31,760 nucleotides of DNA from an uncultured Clostridia bacterium (lineage in GTDB: Bacteria; Bacillota; Clostridia; Lachnospirales; Bianqueaceae). Shown here in pieces: positions 23,612 to 31,660 of the stretch. Within the stretch, counting starts at the first letter, position 1; each line of letters opens with the position of its first letter. The position numbers and the translations under genes are program-made. Under the pieces are notes generated by a model. The model was not told the origin of the DNA and ran no database searches. It saw only the letters and a program-made list of their open reading frames with translations. The DNA lies in NCBI GenBank assembly GCA_937892735.1, contig CALBGL010000001.1, forward strand, positions 1-31,760. The letters are read 5' to 3'.

Positions 23612-25989
23612 AAAGGTATACAAGGCGTGCGGCTGCAGCATTGAAATTTGCAGAGAAGGCAGCAGAAGATCTAGGATATAATTATATTGGAACAGAGCAT
23701 ATTTTATTAGGCATACTCAAGCAGGAGGACAACCTGGCAGCAGCGTATCTGTCAAAGGGAAATATCACGTTTAACAGTATTTTGGATTTGGTTCAGAAGA
23801 GAGATTATGCTTCGTTTCAGACGGCAGAGCCGCCGGAATATTCTCCTAGAAGCCTGGCGCTGTTAGCGCGGGCCCAGCAGGAGGCGAAGGAAATGGACGC
23901 TAACGAAATAGGGACGGAACATATTTTATTGGCGATCCTCAAAGATGATCGTATGCCTGCTATGCACTATCTGATGTTATTGAATGTAGATACGGCAAAG
24001 CTGATTGATCAGATTCAAAAATCACAGCAGTACAGAGTGAAAAACGATTCGGAAGATGTCGAAAGAGAAGATATGCCGGTACTTCGCCAGTATAGTCAAG
24101 ATCTGACGGAAGCCGCCAGAGCGGGACGATTAGATCCCGTCATTGGCAGAGAACGGCAGATGCAGCGCGTGATTCAGATATTAGCGCGGCGGACGAAAAA
24201 TAATCCCTGCCTTCTGGGAGAGGCCGGCGTAGGAAAGACCACGGTAGTGGAAGGACTGGCTCAGAAAATCGTTAAGGGACAAGTTCCTGAAGCCTTATCT
24301 GAAAAGCGGATCTTACGTTTGGACTTGGCCGCACTGATTGCGGGATCCAGGTATCGCGGCGATTTTGAGGAGAGAGTCAAACTAGTCATGTCTGAGATCA
24401 GGAGGAATTCCGATGTGATCTTGTTTGTGGATGAGCTGCATACGATGATGGGAGCCGGCGCGGCAGAAGGCGCCATGGATATCTCGAATATGCTCAAACC
24501 AGCGTTATCCCGGGGAGAATTACAGATGATTGGCGCGACGACGCTGACTGAATATCGGAAGTACATCGAGAAAGATCCGGCATTGGAGCGGCGCTTTCAG
24601 CCGGTTCTCGTTGAGGAGCCCAGTGAAGAGGAAACGTTTCAAATTCTTCGGGGCGTGAAGGATCAATATGAAACCTATCATGACGTGATTATCACCGAGG
24701 ATGCGATGGCGGCGGCGGTTCGTCTTTCCGGACGATATATTTCGGACCGTCTGTGGCCTGATAAAGCGATTGATGTACTGGACGAGGCGGCGGCCAAGCT
24801 GCGTCTTGAGACGTCGCAGGCGGCAGCGGTTCCGGCGCGGGGTTCACTTCAGCAGATCCTGCGCCGGAAAGAAGAGGCATTGCGGAAGGGAGACTGGAAG
24901 AGTGCAGCGCAAATGCCGATGCCAGTAGATATAAAGAATCGCGCCGGAAAAAAGCGAAAGGAAAAAAAGAAGGTTCAGGAAAGACAGATTGCGCAGGTCG
25001 TGTCAGAATGGACGGGTATTCCGGTCGATAAGCTGGAAGAGAAAGAGATGCAACGCCTGCAGAATTTGGAACAGATTCTGCATCAGCGCGTGGTAGGACA
25101 GGAAGAGGCGGTACGTGCTGTTTCCAGAGCTATACGGAGGGGACGAGTGGGGCTCAAAGATCCCACTCGTCCTATCGGATCCTTTTTGTTTCTAGGTCCG
25201 ACAGGCGTAGGAAAGACGGAATTATCAAAGGCTTTAGCGGCTGCATTATTTGGCGGTGAACGATCGTTGATCCGTTTTGATATGTCAGAGTATATGGAAA
25301 AGCATACAGTATCCAGGCTGATCGGATCGCCGCCGGGATATGTAGGGTATGACGAGGGCGGTCAATTGTCTGAGAGAGTACGTCAACATCCCTATTCCGT
25401 GATTTTGTTCGACGAAATCGAGAAGGCGCATCCGGATATTTTTAATGTGTTTCTTCAGATTCTGGATGATGGGCGGATCACAGATGCTCAGGGGCGTACG
25501 ATTGATTTCAAGAACACCGTGATTATCATGACGTCCAATATAGGAGCCAGGAGCATTGTGGCACCTTCGAGGTTGGGATTCCCATTGGAGACAACAGAAA
25601 AGGCGCGTTATGAAGATATGCGCAGGCAGGTGATGGAGGAAGTGAAGCGGCTTTTTCGGCCAGAGTTTCTGAATCGTGTCGATGAGATCCTGGTGTTTCA
25701 TGCATTAAATCGAGAGCATATTGAGCAGATCGTAGAGATTCTGTTTGCACAGATGGCAGAACGTATGGAAAAGGCGGTGGGAGTTCCTGTATGTATGACG
25801 GAGAAGGCCAAAAACTGGATTGTCAATCAGGGATTTGACGCGACATATGGGGCAAGACCACTTCGAAGACTGCTGCAGAATCAGATCGAGGATCCGGCGG
25901 CAGATATGCTATTGGCAGGACATCTCAGCGGGATGTCAAAGATCGTTGTGGATCAGCTGGAGAATGGGATTACGTTGAGAACGGAGTAA
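23608..25989 (+). CDS. clpC: Clp protease ATP-binding subunit, ClpC type
   Basis: AAA+ unfoldase that feeds proteins to ClpP. The 793-residue protein has two Clp N repeats (about 6-65 and 75-135, each with GTEHILL.ILK), AAA1 with GEAGVGKTT and ILFVDELHTMMGAG, a short middle segment with a UVR-like motif (LQQILRRKEEALRKGDW), AAA2 with GPTGVGKTE and VILFDEIEKAH, and a C-terminal D2 domain. RLGFPLE near residue 655 provides the ClpP-docking LGF loop, so it should pair with ClpP. The start is TTG at 23608, overlapping the uvrA stop by 4 nt, with GGGGAGG upstream. The middle segment carries an unusual lysine/arginine-rich run (around 441-455). No CtsR, McsA or McsB genes are adjacent. Confidence 0.93.
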   Translation: MKRYTRRAAAALKFAEKAAEDLGYNYIGTEHILLGILKQEDNLAAAYLSKGNITFNSILDLVQKRDYASFQTAEPPEYSPRSLALLARAQQEAKEMDANEIGTEHILLAILKDDRMPAMHYLMLLNVDTAKLIDQIQKSQQYRVKNDSEDVEREDMPVLRQYSQDLTEAARAGRLDPVIGRERQMQRVIQILARRTKNNPCLLGEAGVGKTTVVEGLAQKIVKGQVPEALSEKRILRLDLAALIAGSRYRGDFEERVKLVMSEIRRNSDVILFVDELHTMMGAGAAEGAMDISNMLKPALSRGELQMIGATTLTEYRKYIEKDPALERRFQPVLVEEPSEEETFQILRGVKDQYETYHDVIITEDAMAAAVRLSGRYISDRLWPDKAIDVLDEAAAKLRLETSQAAAVPARGSLQQILRRKEEALRKGDWKSAAQMPMPVDIKNRAGKKRKEKKKVQERQIAQVVSEWTGIPVDKLEEKEMQRLQNLEQILHQRVVGQEEAVRAVSRAIRRGRVGLKDPTRPIGSFLFLGPTGVGKTELSKALAAALFGGERSLIRFDMSEYMEKHTVSRLIGSPPGYVGYDEGGQLSERVRQHPYSVILFDEIEKAHPDIFNVFLQILDDGRITDAQGRTIDFKNTVIIMTSNIGARSIVAPSRLGFPLETTEKARYEDMRRQVMEEVKRLFRPEFLNRVDEILVFHALNREHIEQIVEILFAQMAERMEKAVGVPVCMTEKAKNWIVNQGFDATYGARPLRRLLQNQIEDPAADMLLAGHLSGMSKIVVDQLENGITLRTE

Positions 25990-25992
25990 AAT

Positions 25993-27399
25993 ATGGCAAA
26001 ACGAAAGGAAATCTATCGATGTGCCGTTTGCGGTTACGAGACTTCGAAATGGGCGGGACAGTGCCCGGAATGCCGATCTTGGAATCAACTGAAGCTAGTC
26101 GAGGAAGTGACGGCCGGAGGATTGGGCGTCTCTTCAGAAAAGGAACTCAGAGCACGTAAACCGGAGCGTATCAGCAGATTAACAGATGTGGCCTATGATA
26201 TAGGGCAGCGAATGTCTACAGGGATCGGGGAACTGGACAGAGTCCTGGGCGGCGGTCTGATCGCGGATTCGATGACAATTCTGGCCGCGAGGCCAGGAGC
26301 TGGAAAATCCACCTTGCTATTGCAGGCGGCACAACGAATCGCGGAACAGGGATATTCGGTTCTGTATGCATCTGGGGAAGAAAGCGAAAGTCAGCTCCGG
26401 CGCCGTGCTGAACGAATTTTACGGCGGATTCATGAACGGATTTATGTATTGTCTACTTCTTCCATGAATGAAGTATTAGGGGCTATTGAAGCAATCGACG
26501 CCAGACTTGTGATTATCGACAGTATTCAGACATTCTCTATGGAGGAGCTGACGTCCAGGCCCGGATCGCCTACGCAGACGATGGAATGCACCAGCGCGTT
26601 GCTGAATGCGGCGAAGAATCCAAAGAAGCCGAGAGCAGTGTTTTTAACGGGACAGCTGACCAAGGAGGATGAGTTGGCGGGCGTTCGTTCGTTGGAACAC
26701 ATGGTGGATACGGTTTTATATATGGAAGCGGAAGGGGAAGAAGAACTGCGGATTTTGTCGGCCACGAAGAATCGGTTCGGCAGTACGGGAGAAATGGGCT
26801 TTTTCCTGATGGAAGAACAGGGGTTAGTACCCATTGAAAACCCTTCCGAATATTTCATGACGCATCGAGAGCAGCCTGCCATGGGCAGCGCATTGACGGT
26901 TATAAAAGAAGGAACGCGTCCAGTCATTGCTGAGGTGGAGTCGTTGGTCTCTCAAAGTTATACTCCGTATCCGTCTCGGATCGCAGAATGTATGCGTAAA
27001 GACCAACTCAACACATTGGTTTCGATCTTGGAACAGAGAGGACGACTTCCATTATATGACAAAAACGTGGTGCTGAAATCGACGGGGGGATTGAAGTTAT
27101 CACAGCCTTCAGCCAATCTAGCTGTCATCGTATCCATTGCATCTTCAGCGTTGGATCGTCCCCTGCCACCGCAGTCGATTTTCATAGGGGATGTGGGATT
27201 GACGGGAGAGTTGAAACGAATTCCCTCCATGGAAAGCCGTTTGCGGGAGGCGCAAAGAATGGGGTTCCAGAAAGCGTATATTCCTAAGGATTCCATACGA
27301 GAAGACCAACGCGTACATTTTCAGTCTTTGAAGATTGAAGAAAGGGAATATCTGCACAGTCTTTTAAGAGAGGTTTTAGGAGGGTGGAATGCGCTTTAA
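25993..27399 (+). CDS. radA: DNA repair protein RadA (Sms)
   Basis: Helicase-like ATPase that helps process recombination intermediates. The 468-residue protein has the N-terminal C4 zinc finger (C10, C13, C24, C27), a RecA-like ATPase core, the RadA signature KNRFG (259-263), and a C-terminal Lon-protease-like domain (about 290-460, DRPLPPQSIFIGDVGLTGELK). The Walker A box is ARPGAGKST (99-107) instead of the more usual GDPGIGKST, and the VTKEG-type segment reads LTKEDELAG, so this is a divergent RadA; the catalytic lysine and serine are kept. It follows clpC by 3 nt and completes the uvrA-clpC-radA operon. disA, its frequent neighbour in Bacillus, is not present. Confidence 0.93.
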   Translation: MAKRKEIYRCAVCGYETSKWAGQCPECRSWNQLKLVEEVTAGGLGVSSEKELRARKPERISRLTDVAYDIGQRMSTGIGELDRVLGGGLIADSMTILAARPGAGKSTLLLQAAQRIAEQGYSVLYASGEESESQLRRRAERILRRIHERIYVLSTSSMNEVLGAIEAIDARLVIIDSIQTFSMEELTSRPGSPTQTMECTSALLNAAKNPKKPRAVFLTGQLTKEDELAGVRSLEHMVDTVLYMEAEGEEELRILSATKNRFGSTGEMGFFLMEEQGLVPIENPSEYFMTHREQPAMGSALTVIKEGTRPVIAEVESLVSQSYTPYPSRIAECMRKDQLNTLVSILEQRGRLPLYDKNVVLKSTGGLKLSQPSANLAVIVSIASSALDRPLPPQSIFIGDVGLTGELKRIPSMESRLREAQRMGFQKAYIPKDSIREDQRVHFQSLKIEEREYLHSLLREVLGGWNAL

Positions 27400-27444
27400 T
27401 CCTAGCGTTTACGATTTATTCACAGGATGTTTTTACAAATCCAA

Positions 27445-27473
27445 TTGATTTTTTAAATACTTTCTAGTAAAAT
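27445..27473 (+). promoter_or_regulatory. Promoter upstream of the membrane-anchored protein
   Basis: TTGATT (27445-27450), 17-nt spacer, TAAAAT (27468-27473), between radA and the next gene. The leader contains an AT-rich 7-bp inverted repeat, TTATTCT (27485-27491) and AGAATAA (27501-27507), about 20 nt before the ribosome site. Confidence 0.6.
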
Positions 27474-27542
27474 AATGTCTATATTTATTCTAATTTTTAT
27501 AGAATAAGTACAAGCAGCAGGGAGAAGATGGGAGGATGCAGA

Positions 27543-28238
27543 GTGTTAAAGTATGAAAAAGAAAAAGAGAAGAAAGCCTTCAAAGCGATGACTTTTCGGG
27601 AGAAATTAACACATATTCGTAACTACTATATGCTGCATATTGTGGCAACCATAATTGTCATTGCGATCGCGGCCTGGGCACTCAATTATTATGTCATTAA
27701 TCCTCCGAAGACAGCATCTTTAAGTATCATTACGATGTCTGACGCTGGACTAAATTTGGATACAACCGCGTTTCAGCAATTACTGAACGAGCAGTTGCCG
27801 GAACTCTGTACGGAACGCCAGGAAGTGCAGGTACAGGCAATGTCGATGATCAATGATGATTATCAGACGGGATATTATAATTCTCAGAAATTGGTCGCGC
27901 TGGTTGCAGCGCAAAGCGTAGACCTTTTGATCGGACCGCTGGATTTGCTGGAGAGTTATGCGGGAGCGGATTATTTCTATCACCTGGATGCGTTTTTCAC
28001 GGAAGAAGAATTATCGAAGATGGAAACGGTCTCCTGTGAGGTTACGGAAGAAACGGATGAATTCGGCAGAGTGACTTCGGCCAGCGGACCGTATCCGCTT
28101 CTGATATCCGTTGGAAATCCCGAGATTTTGCAATCTCAGTTCGGAACGAATCAGGAACTCTATATTGGAATTGTAGGAAATGCACCAAATCCGGAATCTG
28201 TTAAGATCTTTATTGAATATTTGCTGAATATGCAGTAA
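27543..28238 (+). CDS. Membrane-anchored protein of unknown function with extracytoplasmic domain
   Basis: I do not recognise a named family with certainty. The 231-residue protein has a charged cytoplasmic N-terminus (EKEKEKKAFKAMTFREKLTHI), one membrane helix (about 31-51) and an extracytoplasmic domain of about 180 residues. The FREKLTHIRNYYMLHI stretch before the helix resembles a recurring N-terminus of clostridial membrane proteins of unknown role. The outer domain alternates strands and helices and has DLLIGPLDLLESYAG, which recalls solute-binding-protein folds, but this is a guess. Start chosen at GTG 27543 because GGGAGG lies 7-8 nt upstream; the ATG at 27528 overlaps that site. It has its own promoter, and the purM promoter overlaps its stop codon. 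Confidence 0.7.
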   Translation: MLKYEKEKEKKAFKAMTFREKLTHIRNYYMLHIVATIIVIAIAAWALNYYVINPPKTASLSIITMSDAGLNLDTTAFQQLLNEQLPELCTERQEVQVQAMSMINDDYQTGYYNSQKLVALVAAQSVDLLIGPLDLLESYAGADYFYHLDAFFTEEELSKMETVSCEVTEETDEFGRVTSASGPYPLLISVGNPEILQSQFGTNQELYIGIVGNAPNPESVKIFIEYLLNMQ

Positions 28239-28241
28239 AAT
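28213..28241 (+). promoter_or_regulatory. Promoter of the purM-purN-purD-rhaM unit
   Basis: TTGAAT (28213-28218), 17-nt spacer, TAAAAT (28236-28241). The -10 overlaps the stop codon of the preceding gene. Confidence 0.6.
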
Positions 28242-28251
28242 AGGAGCGATG

Positions 28252-28263
28252 GAACGTTTGTTC
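28252..28263 (+). promoter_or_regulatory. LexA-type box upstream of purM
   Basis: GAACGTTTGTTC, identical to the uvrA box and extended here to TGGAAC/GTTCCA arms (28250-28265). It lies 10 nt past the -10 element, close to the uvrA layout (13 nt). The geometry does not fit the widely spaced PurR box pairs of Bacillus. A 6-bp RNA hairpin is the alternative reading. Confidence 0.6.
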
Positions 28264-28293
28264 CAATACGATTGGATGTAAAGGAGAAGGAAC

Positions 28294-29340
28294 ATGGCAA
28301 TTGAGTATAAGAACGCTGGAGTGGATGTGGAGGCTGGGTACCGGGCAGTCGCGCTGATGAAGGAACACGTGAAGCGTACGTTTAATGAGAATGTAGTCAC
28401 GGATCTGGGAGGATTCGGTGGTCTCTTTTCGATTGCAGGCATGCAGATGGAGGAGCCGATCTTGGTTTCTGGTACGGATGGTGTGGGTACCAAGCTGAAG
28501 GCTGCGTTTTTAATGAATCGGCATGATACGATTGGAATTGATGCGGTCGCAATGTGCGTGAATGATATCATCTGTTGTGGTGCTGTCCCGCTGTTCTTCT
28601 TGGATTATATCGCATGCGGAAAGAATCGTCCGGAGCAGATCGCGGAGATCGTTAAGGGCGTTGCGGAAGGATGTATAGAGGGAAATTGCGCGCTGATTGG
28701 CGGAGAGACGGCAGAGCATCCGGGAATGATGCCTGAAGATGAGTACGACATCGCAGGATTTGCGGTCGGTATTGTAGACAAAAAACAGGTCATCGATGGG
28801 AAACGGGTCAAAGAGGGCGACGCATTGATTGGTATTGCTTCTTCTGGAATCCATAGCAATGGTTTTTCTCTGGTTCGACAGATTTTCGGATTAAATGATC
28901 CGGATGCGAAGGAGAAGATCGATACATATTATGAAGAACTGGGCTGCAAACTGGGAGAGGCGCTTCTTCGTCCGACCCGCATCTATGTTTCTGCATTGGA
29001 TGCTCTGAAAAAAACGGTGAAGCCGAAGGCAATCAGCCATATAACCGGAGGAGGATTCTTTGAGAACATTCCCAGAATGCTGCCAGGTGGTTTTGACGCG
29101 GGGATTGCGCGGGGAAGCTGGGAAATTCCTCCGATCTTTCAATTGATGCAGGAAAAGGGCCACATCAGCGAACATGGTATGTTTAACACCTTTAACATGG
29201 GAATCGGTATGGTGGTGGTGGTAGCGGCGTCCCAGGCCGATGCGGCAGTAGAAGCGTTAGAGGCTGCTGGTGAAAAGGCGTATATCATTGGGGAAGTTAT
29301 CAAGGCGGAGCATGAGACGCCGGAGGTCATCTTAGAATGA
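28294..29340 (+). CDS. purM: Phosphoribosylformylglycinamidine cyclo-ligase (AIR synthetase)
   Basis: Fifth step of de novo purine synthesis: ATP-dependent closure of the imidazole ring to give aminoimidazole ribonucleotide. The 348-residue protein is full length and has the PurM landmarks: GGFGGLFSI, SGTDGVGTKLKAA (about 55-67), DAVAMCVNDIICCGA, GGETAEHPGM (about 132-141), IASSGIHSNGFSLVR, and HITGGGFFENIPRM. GGAGAAGG lies upstream of the ATG. It overlaps purN by 4 nt. Probably transcribed from 28213 and, by the box at 28252, perhaps SOS-controlled. Confidence 0.97.
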   Translation: MAIEYKNAGVDVEAGYRAVALMKEHVKRTFNENVVTDLGGFGGLFSIAGMQMEEPILVSGTDGVGTKLKAAFLMNRHDTIGIDAVAMCVNDIICCGAVPLFFLDYIACGKNRPEQIAEIVKGVAEGCIEGNCALIGGETAEHPGMMPEDEYDIAGFAVGIVDKKQVIDGKRVKEGDALIGIASSGIHSNGFSLVRQIFGLNDPDAKEKIDTYYEELGCKLGEALLRPTRIYVSALDALKKTVKPKAISHITGGGFFENIPRMLPGGFDAGIARGSWEIPPIFQLMQEKGHISEHGMFNTFNMGIGMVVVVAASQADAAVEALEAAGEKAYIIGEVIKAEHETPEVILE

Positions 29341-29984
29341 GAGTGGCGGTACTGGTATCCGGCGGCGGCACGAACCTGCAAGCGCTTTTAGACGCCAAGA
29401 AGGAGGGGCAGCTTCCAGAAGCGGACATCTGTACGGTGATCTCGAATCGGAAAGGTGCGTATGCATTAGAAAGGGCCCATGCAAATGGGATTGAAGCTAT
29501 ATATCTTCCGACGACTCGTTTTGAAGAGCGGAAGGAGTTTCACAGGGCATTGCGGGATCTTCTCGTGGAAAGGCAGATTGATCTGATTGTTTTGGCAGGA
29601 TTCTTGGTCGTACTGGGAGAAGAAGTCATTCAGGCGTTTCCTAATCGAATCATCAATATACATCCGTCGCTGATTCCCTCTTTCTGCGGAGCGGGGTGCT
29701 ATGGTCTTAAGGTACATGAGATGGTTCTGGAGCGAGGTGTAAAAGTGACGGGCGCTACGGTACATTTTGTGGATGGCGGGACGGATACCGGACCGATCAT
29801 CTTCCAAAAAGCAGTAGAGATTTTACCGCAGGATACTCCTGAAATCTTGCAAAAACGTGTGATGGAGCAGGCGGAGTGGAAGCTGCTTCCGAAAGCAGTA
29901 GATTATTTTACGCGCGGTAGGCTCCGCGTAGAAGATGGTCGAGTATACGTTCTCGAAGAAAACGAGAGAGGAGAATCCATATGA
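29337..29984 (+). CDS. purN: Phosphoribosylglycinamide formyltransferase
   Basis: Third step of purine synthesis: transfer of a formyl group from 10-formyltetrahydrofolate to GAR. The 215-residue protein has SGGGTNLQ (8-15, phosphate binding) and the catalytic triad of the family: N107 and H109 in INIHPSLIPSF, and D150 in GGTDTGPI. It overlaps both neighbours by 4 nt (ATGA type), indicating coupled translation of purM, purN and purD. purH, which often sits between purN and purD in Bacillus, is absent here. Confidence 0.97.
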   Translation: MRVAVLVSGGGTNLQALLDAKKEGQLPEADICTVISNRKGAYALERAHANGIEAIYLPTTRFEERKEFHRALRDLLVERQIDLIVLAGFLVVLGEEVIQAFPNRIINIHPSLIPSFCGAGCYGLKVHEMVLERGVKVTGATVHFVDGGTDTGPIIFQKAVEILPQDTPEILQKRVMEQAEWKLLPKAVDYFTRGRLRVEDGRVYVLEENERGESI

Positions 29985-31246
29985 AGATACTGGTTGTAGG
30001 CGGCGGTGGCCGAGAGCATGCGATAGTGCATTCACTTTCCAAGAGTCCAAAGACAGATCGGATTTACTGTGCACCTGGAAATGCGGGAATTTCTGCTTTA
30101 GCAGAGTGTGTTCCGATTGCAGCGACGAACGTGTCGGCATTAGTGGACTTCGCAAAGAAGGAAAAGATCGACCTGACGGTGATCGGTATGGATGATCCGC
30201 TGATGTTAGGTGTGGTGGATGCTTTCGAAGATGCGGGGCTGCGCGTTTTTGGCCCCAAAAAGAATGCCGCAATTCTGGAAGGAAGCAAGGCGTTTTCCAA
30301 GAACCTGATGAAGAAATATGGCATACCGACGGCCGATTTCTGGGAGTTTACATCGAGTGAAGAGGCAAAGGCATTTTTGCAGGCGCATAAGAAATATCCC
30401 ATTGTGCTAAAGGCCGATGGCCTAGCACTGGGGAAAGGCGTCCTGATCTGTGAAAACGAAGCGGAAGCAATGGCCGGTGTGGATGAGATCATGGTAGACA
30501 AGAAGTTTGGCGCAGCAGGAAACACTCTTGTCATCGAGGAGTTTCTGACAGGCCCTGAGGTGTCTGTGCTTTCTTTCTGCGATGGAAAGACGGTGGTTCC
30601 GATGGTGAGCGCACAGGATCATAAAAGAGCATTGGATGGAGATCAGGGCCTGAATACAGGTGGCATGGGAACTTTCTCACCAAGTCAGTATTATACGACA
30701 GAACATGCGGAGTATGCGATGAAGCATATATTCCAGCCGACAGTGGATGCAATGGCGAAGGAAGGAAGGCCTTTCCACGGAATTATTTATTTTGGAATGA
30801 TGCTGACGGCGGATGGACCCAAGGTGCTGGAATATAATGCCAGATTCGGTGATCCGGAAACGCAGGTGGTATTGCCGCGGCTCAGGAGTGATCTGGTAGA
30901 TATTTTTGAGGCTTGTATTGATGGAACCTTGGCAGAGCAGTCCATCGAATGGGAAGATGACGCGGCAGTCTGTGTGGTGCTTGCATCTGGCGGATATCCC
31001 GTTCAGTATCAGAAGGGGTACCCCATCCAGGGATTGGATGCGTTTCGTGGACGAGAGGATTTGACGATCTATCATGCAGGAACTGCGTTTGACGCAGAAG
31101 GAAGGATTGTGACCAGCGGCGGACGCGTGTTAGGGCTTACGGCCTTGGCGCCGACTCTGGAAGAGGCGATTCAGAAAGCTTATGCTCATATCGATCAGAT
31201 TTCGTTCCAGGATTGTTTTTATCGCCATGATATCGGCAGAAAGTAA
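29981..31246 (+). CDS. purD: Phosphoribosylamine-glycine ligase (GAR synthetase)
   Basis: Second step of purine synthesis: ATP-dependent joining of glycine to phosphoribosylamine. The 421-residue protein has the N-terminal VVGGGGREHAIVHSL motif, a central ATP-grasp fold (VLKADGLALGKGVLI, VIEEFLTGPEVSVLSF, QDHKRALDGDQGLNTGGMG) and the metal-binding EYNARFGDPETQ segment. The length is normal. It overlaps purN by 4 nt and is followed after 11 nt by the mutarotase gene. Confidence 0.97.
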   Translation: MKILVVGGGGREHAIVHSLSKSPKTDRIYCAPGNAGISALAECVPIAATNVSALVDFAKKEKIDLTVIGMDDPLMLGVVDAFEDAGLRVFGPKKNAAILEGSKAFSKNLMKKYGIPTADFWEFTSSEEAKAFLQAHKKYPIVLKADGLALGKGVLICENEAEAMAGVDEIMVDKKFGAAGNTLVIEEFLTGPEVSVLSFCDGKTVVPMVSAQDHKRALDGDQGLNTGGMGTFSPSQYYTTEHAEYAMKHIFQPTVDAMAKEGRPFHGIIYFGMMLTADGPKVLEYNARFGDPETQVVLPRLRSDLVDIFEACIDGTLAEQSIEWEDDAAVCVVLASGGYPVQYQKGYPIQGLDAFRGREDLTIYHAGTAFDAEGRIVTSGGRVLGLTALAPTLEEAIQKAYAHIDQISFQDCFYRHDIGRK

Positions 31247-31257
31247 GGAGGAACAGC

Positions 31258-31581
31258 ATGCAGCGCAGAGCATTTTCATTACGAATTAAACCTGGGGTCA
31301 AGGAAGAGTACAAACGTCGTCATGACGAGATTTGGCCGGAGATGCGACAGATGCTGAAAGATGCGGGATTGCGGAATTACTCGATCTGGATGGTGGGAGA
31401 CGATCATCTGTTTGGGTATTACGAAACAGATGATGATGAATATGCCGCTAAGTTCCAAGCGGCCAGTGAGATTGGTCAGAAATGGGAAGCCCACATGGCA
31501 GATCTGATCGAAACAAAGACGATGCCGGATGGGACAATTCAGCCCTGTAAAGAATGGCTGGATATGATGTTTTTGTTATAA
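31258..31581 (+). CDS. rhaM: L-rhamnose mutarotase family protein
   Basis: Small dimeric alpha-beta barrel enzyme of 107 residues that interconverts alpha and beta anomers of L-rhamnose. Matches the family by its opening (RRAFSLRIKPGVKEEYKRRHDEIWPEM), with the catalytic histidine at H22, the central RNYSIWMVGDDHLFGYYE segment and the ending MFLL. AAGGAGGAAC lies upstream. No other rhamnose genes are in the window; its position 11 nt after purD suggests it is transcribed with the purine genes, and the true substrate could be another sugar. Confidence 0.9.
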   Translation: MQRRAFSLRIKPGVKEEYKRRHDEIWPEMRQMLKDAGLRNYSIWMVGDDHLFGYYETDDDEYAAKFQAASEIGQKWEAHMADLIETKTMPDGTIQPCKEWLDMMFLL

Positions 31582-31625
31582 TAGGGACATTTTTATAAAG
31601 ATTTCTTTATATGCAGTGGATTCTT

Positions 31626-31654
31626 TTGACAGAAGCCGGAAAATATGGTACGAT
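31626..31654 (+). promoter_or_regulatory. Promoter of rnpB
   Basis: Perfect TTGACA (31626-31631), 17-nt spacer, TACGAT (31649-31654). Predicted transcription start is near 31661. Confidence 0.8.
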
Positions 31655-31660
31655 AAGAAG

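Noticed and set aside
27403..27435. Terminator after radA
   Set aside because: ATCCT/AGGAT followed by GTTTTT is a 5-bp stem with a 20-nt loop, too weak to call.
28252..28263. PurR box upstream of purM
   Set aside because: PurR sites of Bacillus are widely spaced inverted pairs; this is a compact GAAC-N4-GTTC palindrome identical to the uvrA box.
28239..28293. Purine riboswitch upstream of purM
   Set aside because: The interval is only 55 nt and lacks the conserved three-way-junction sequences.
31595..31610. Terminator after the mutarotase gene
   Set aside because: ATAAAG/CTTTAT forms only a weak AT-rich stem and no U tract follows.
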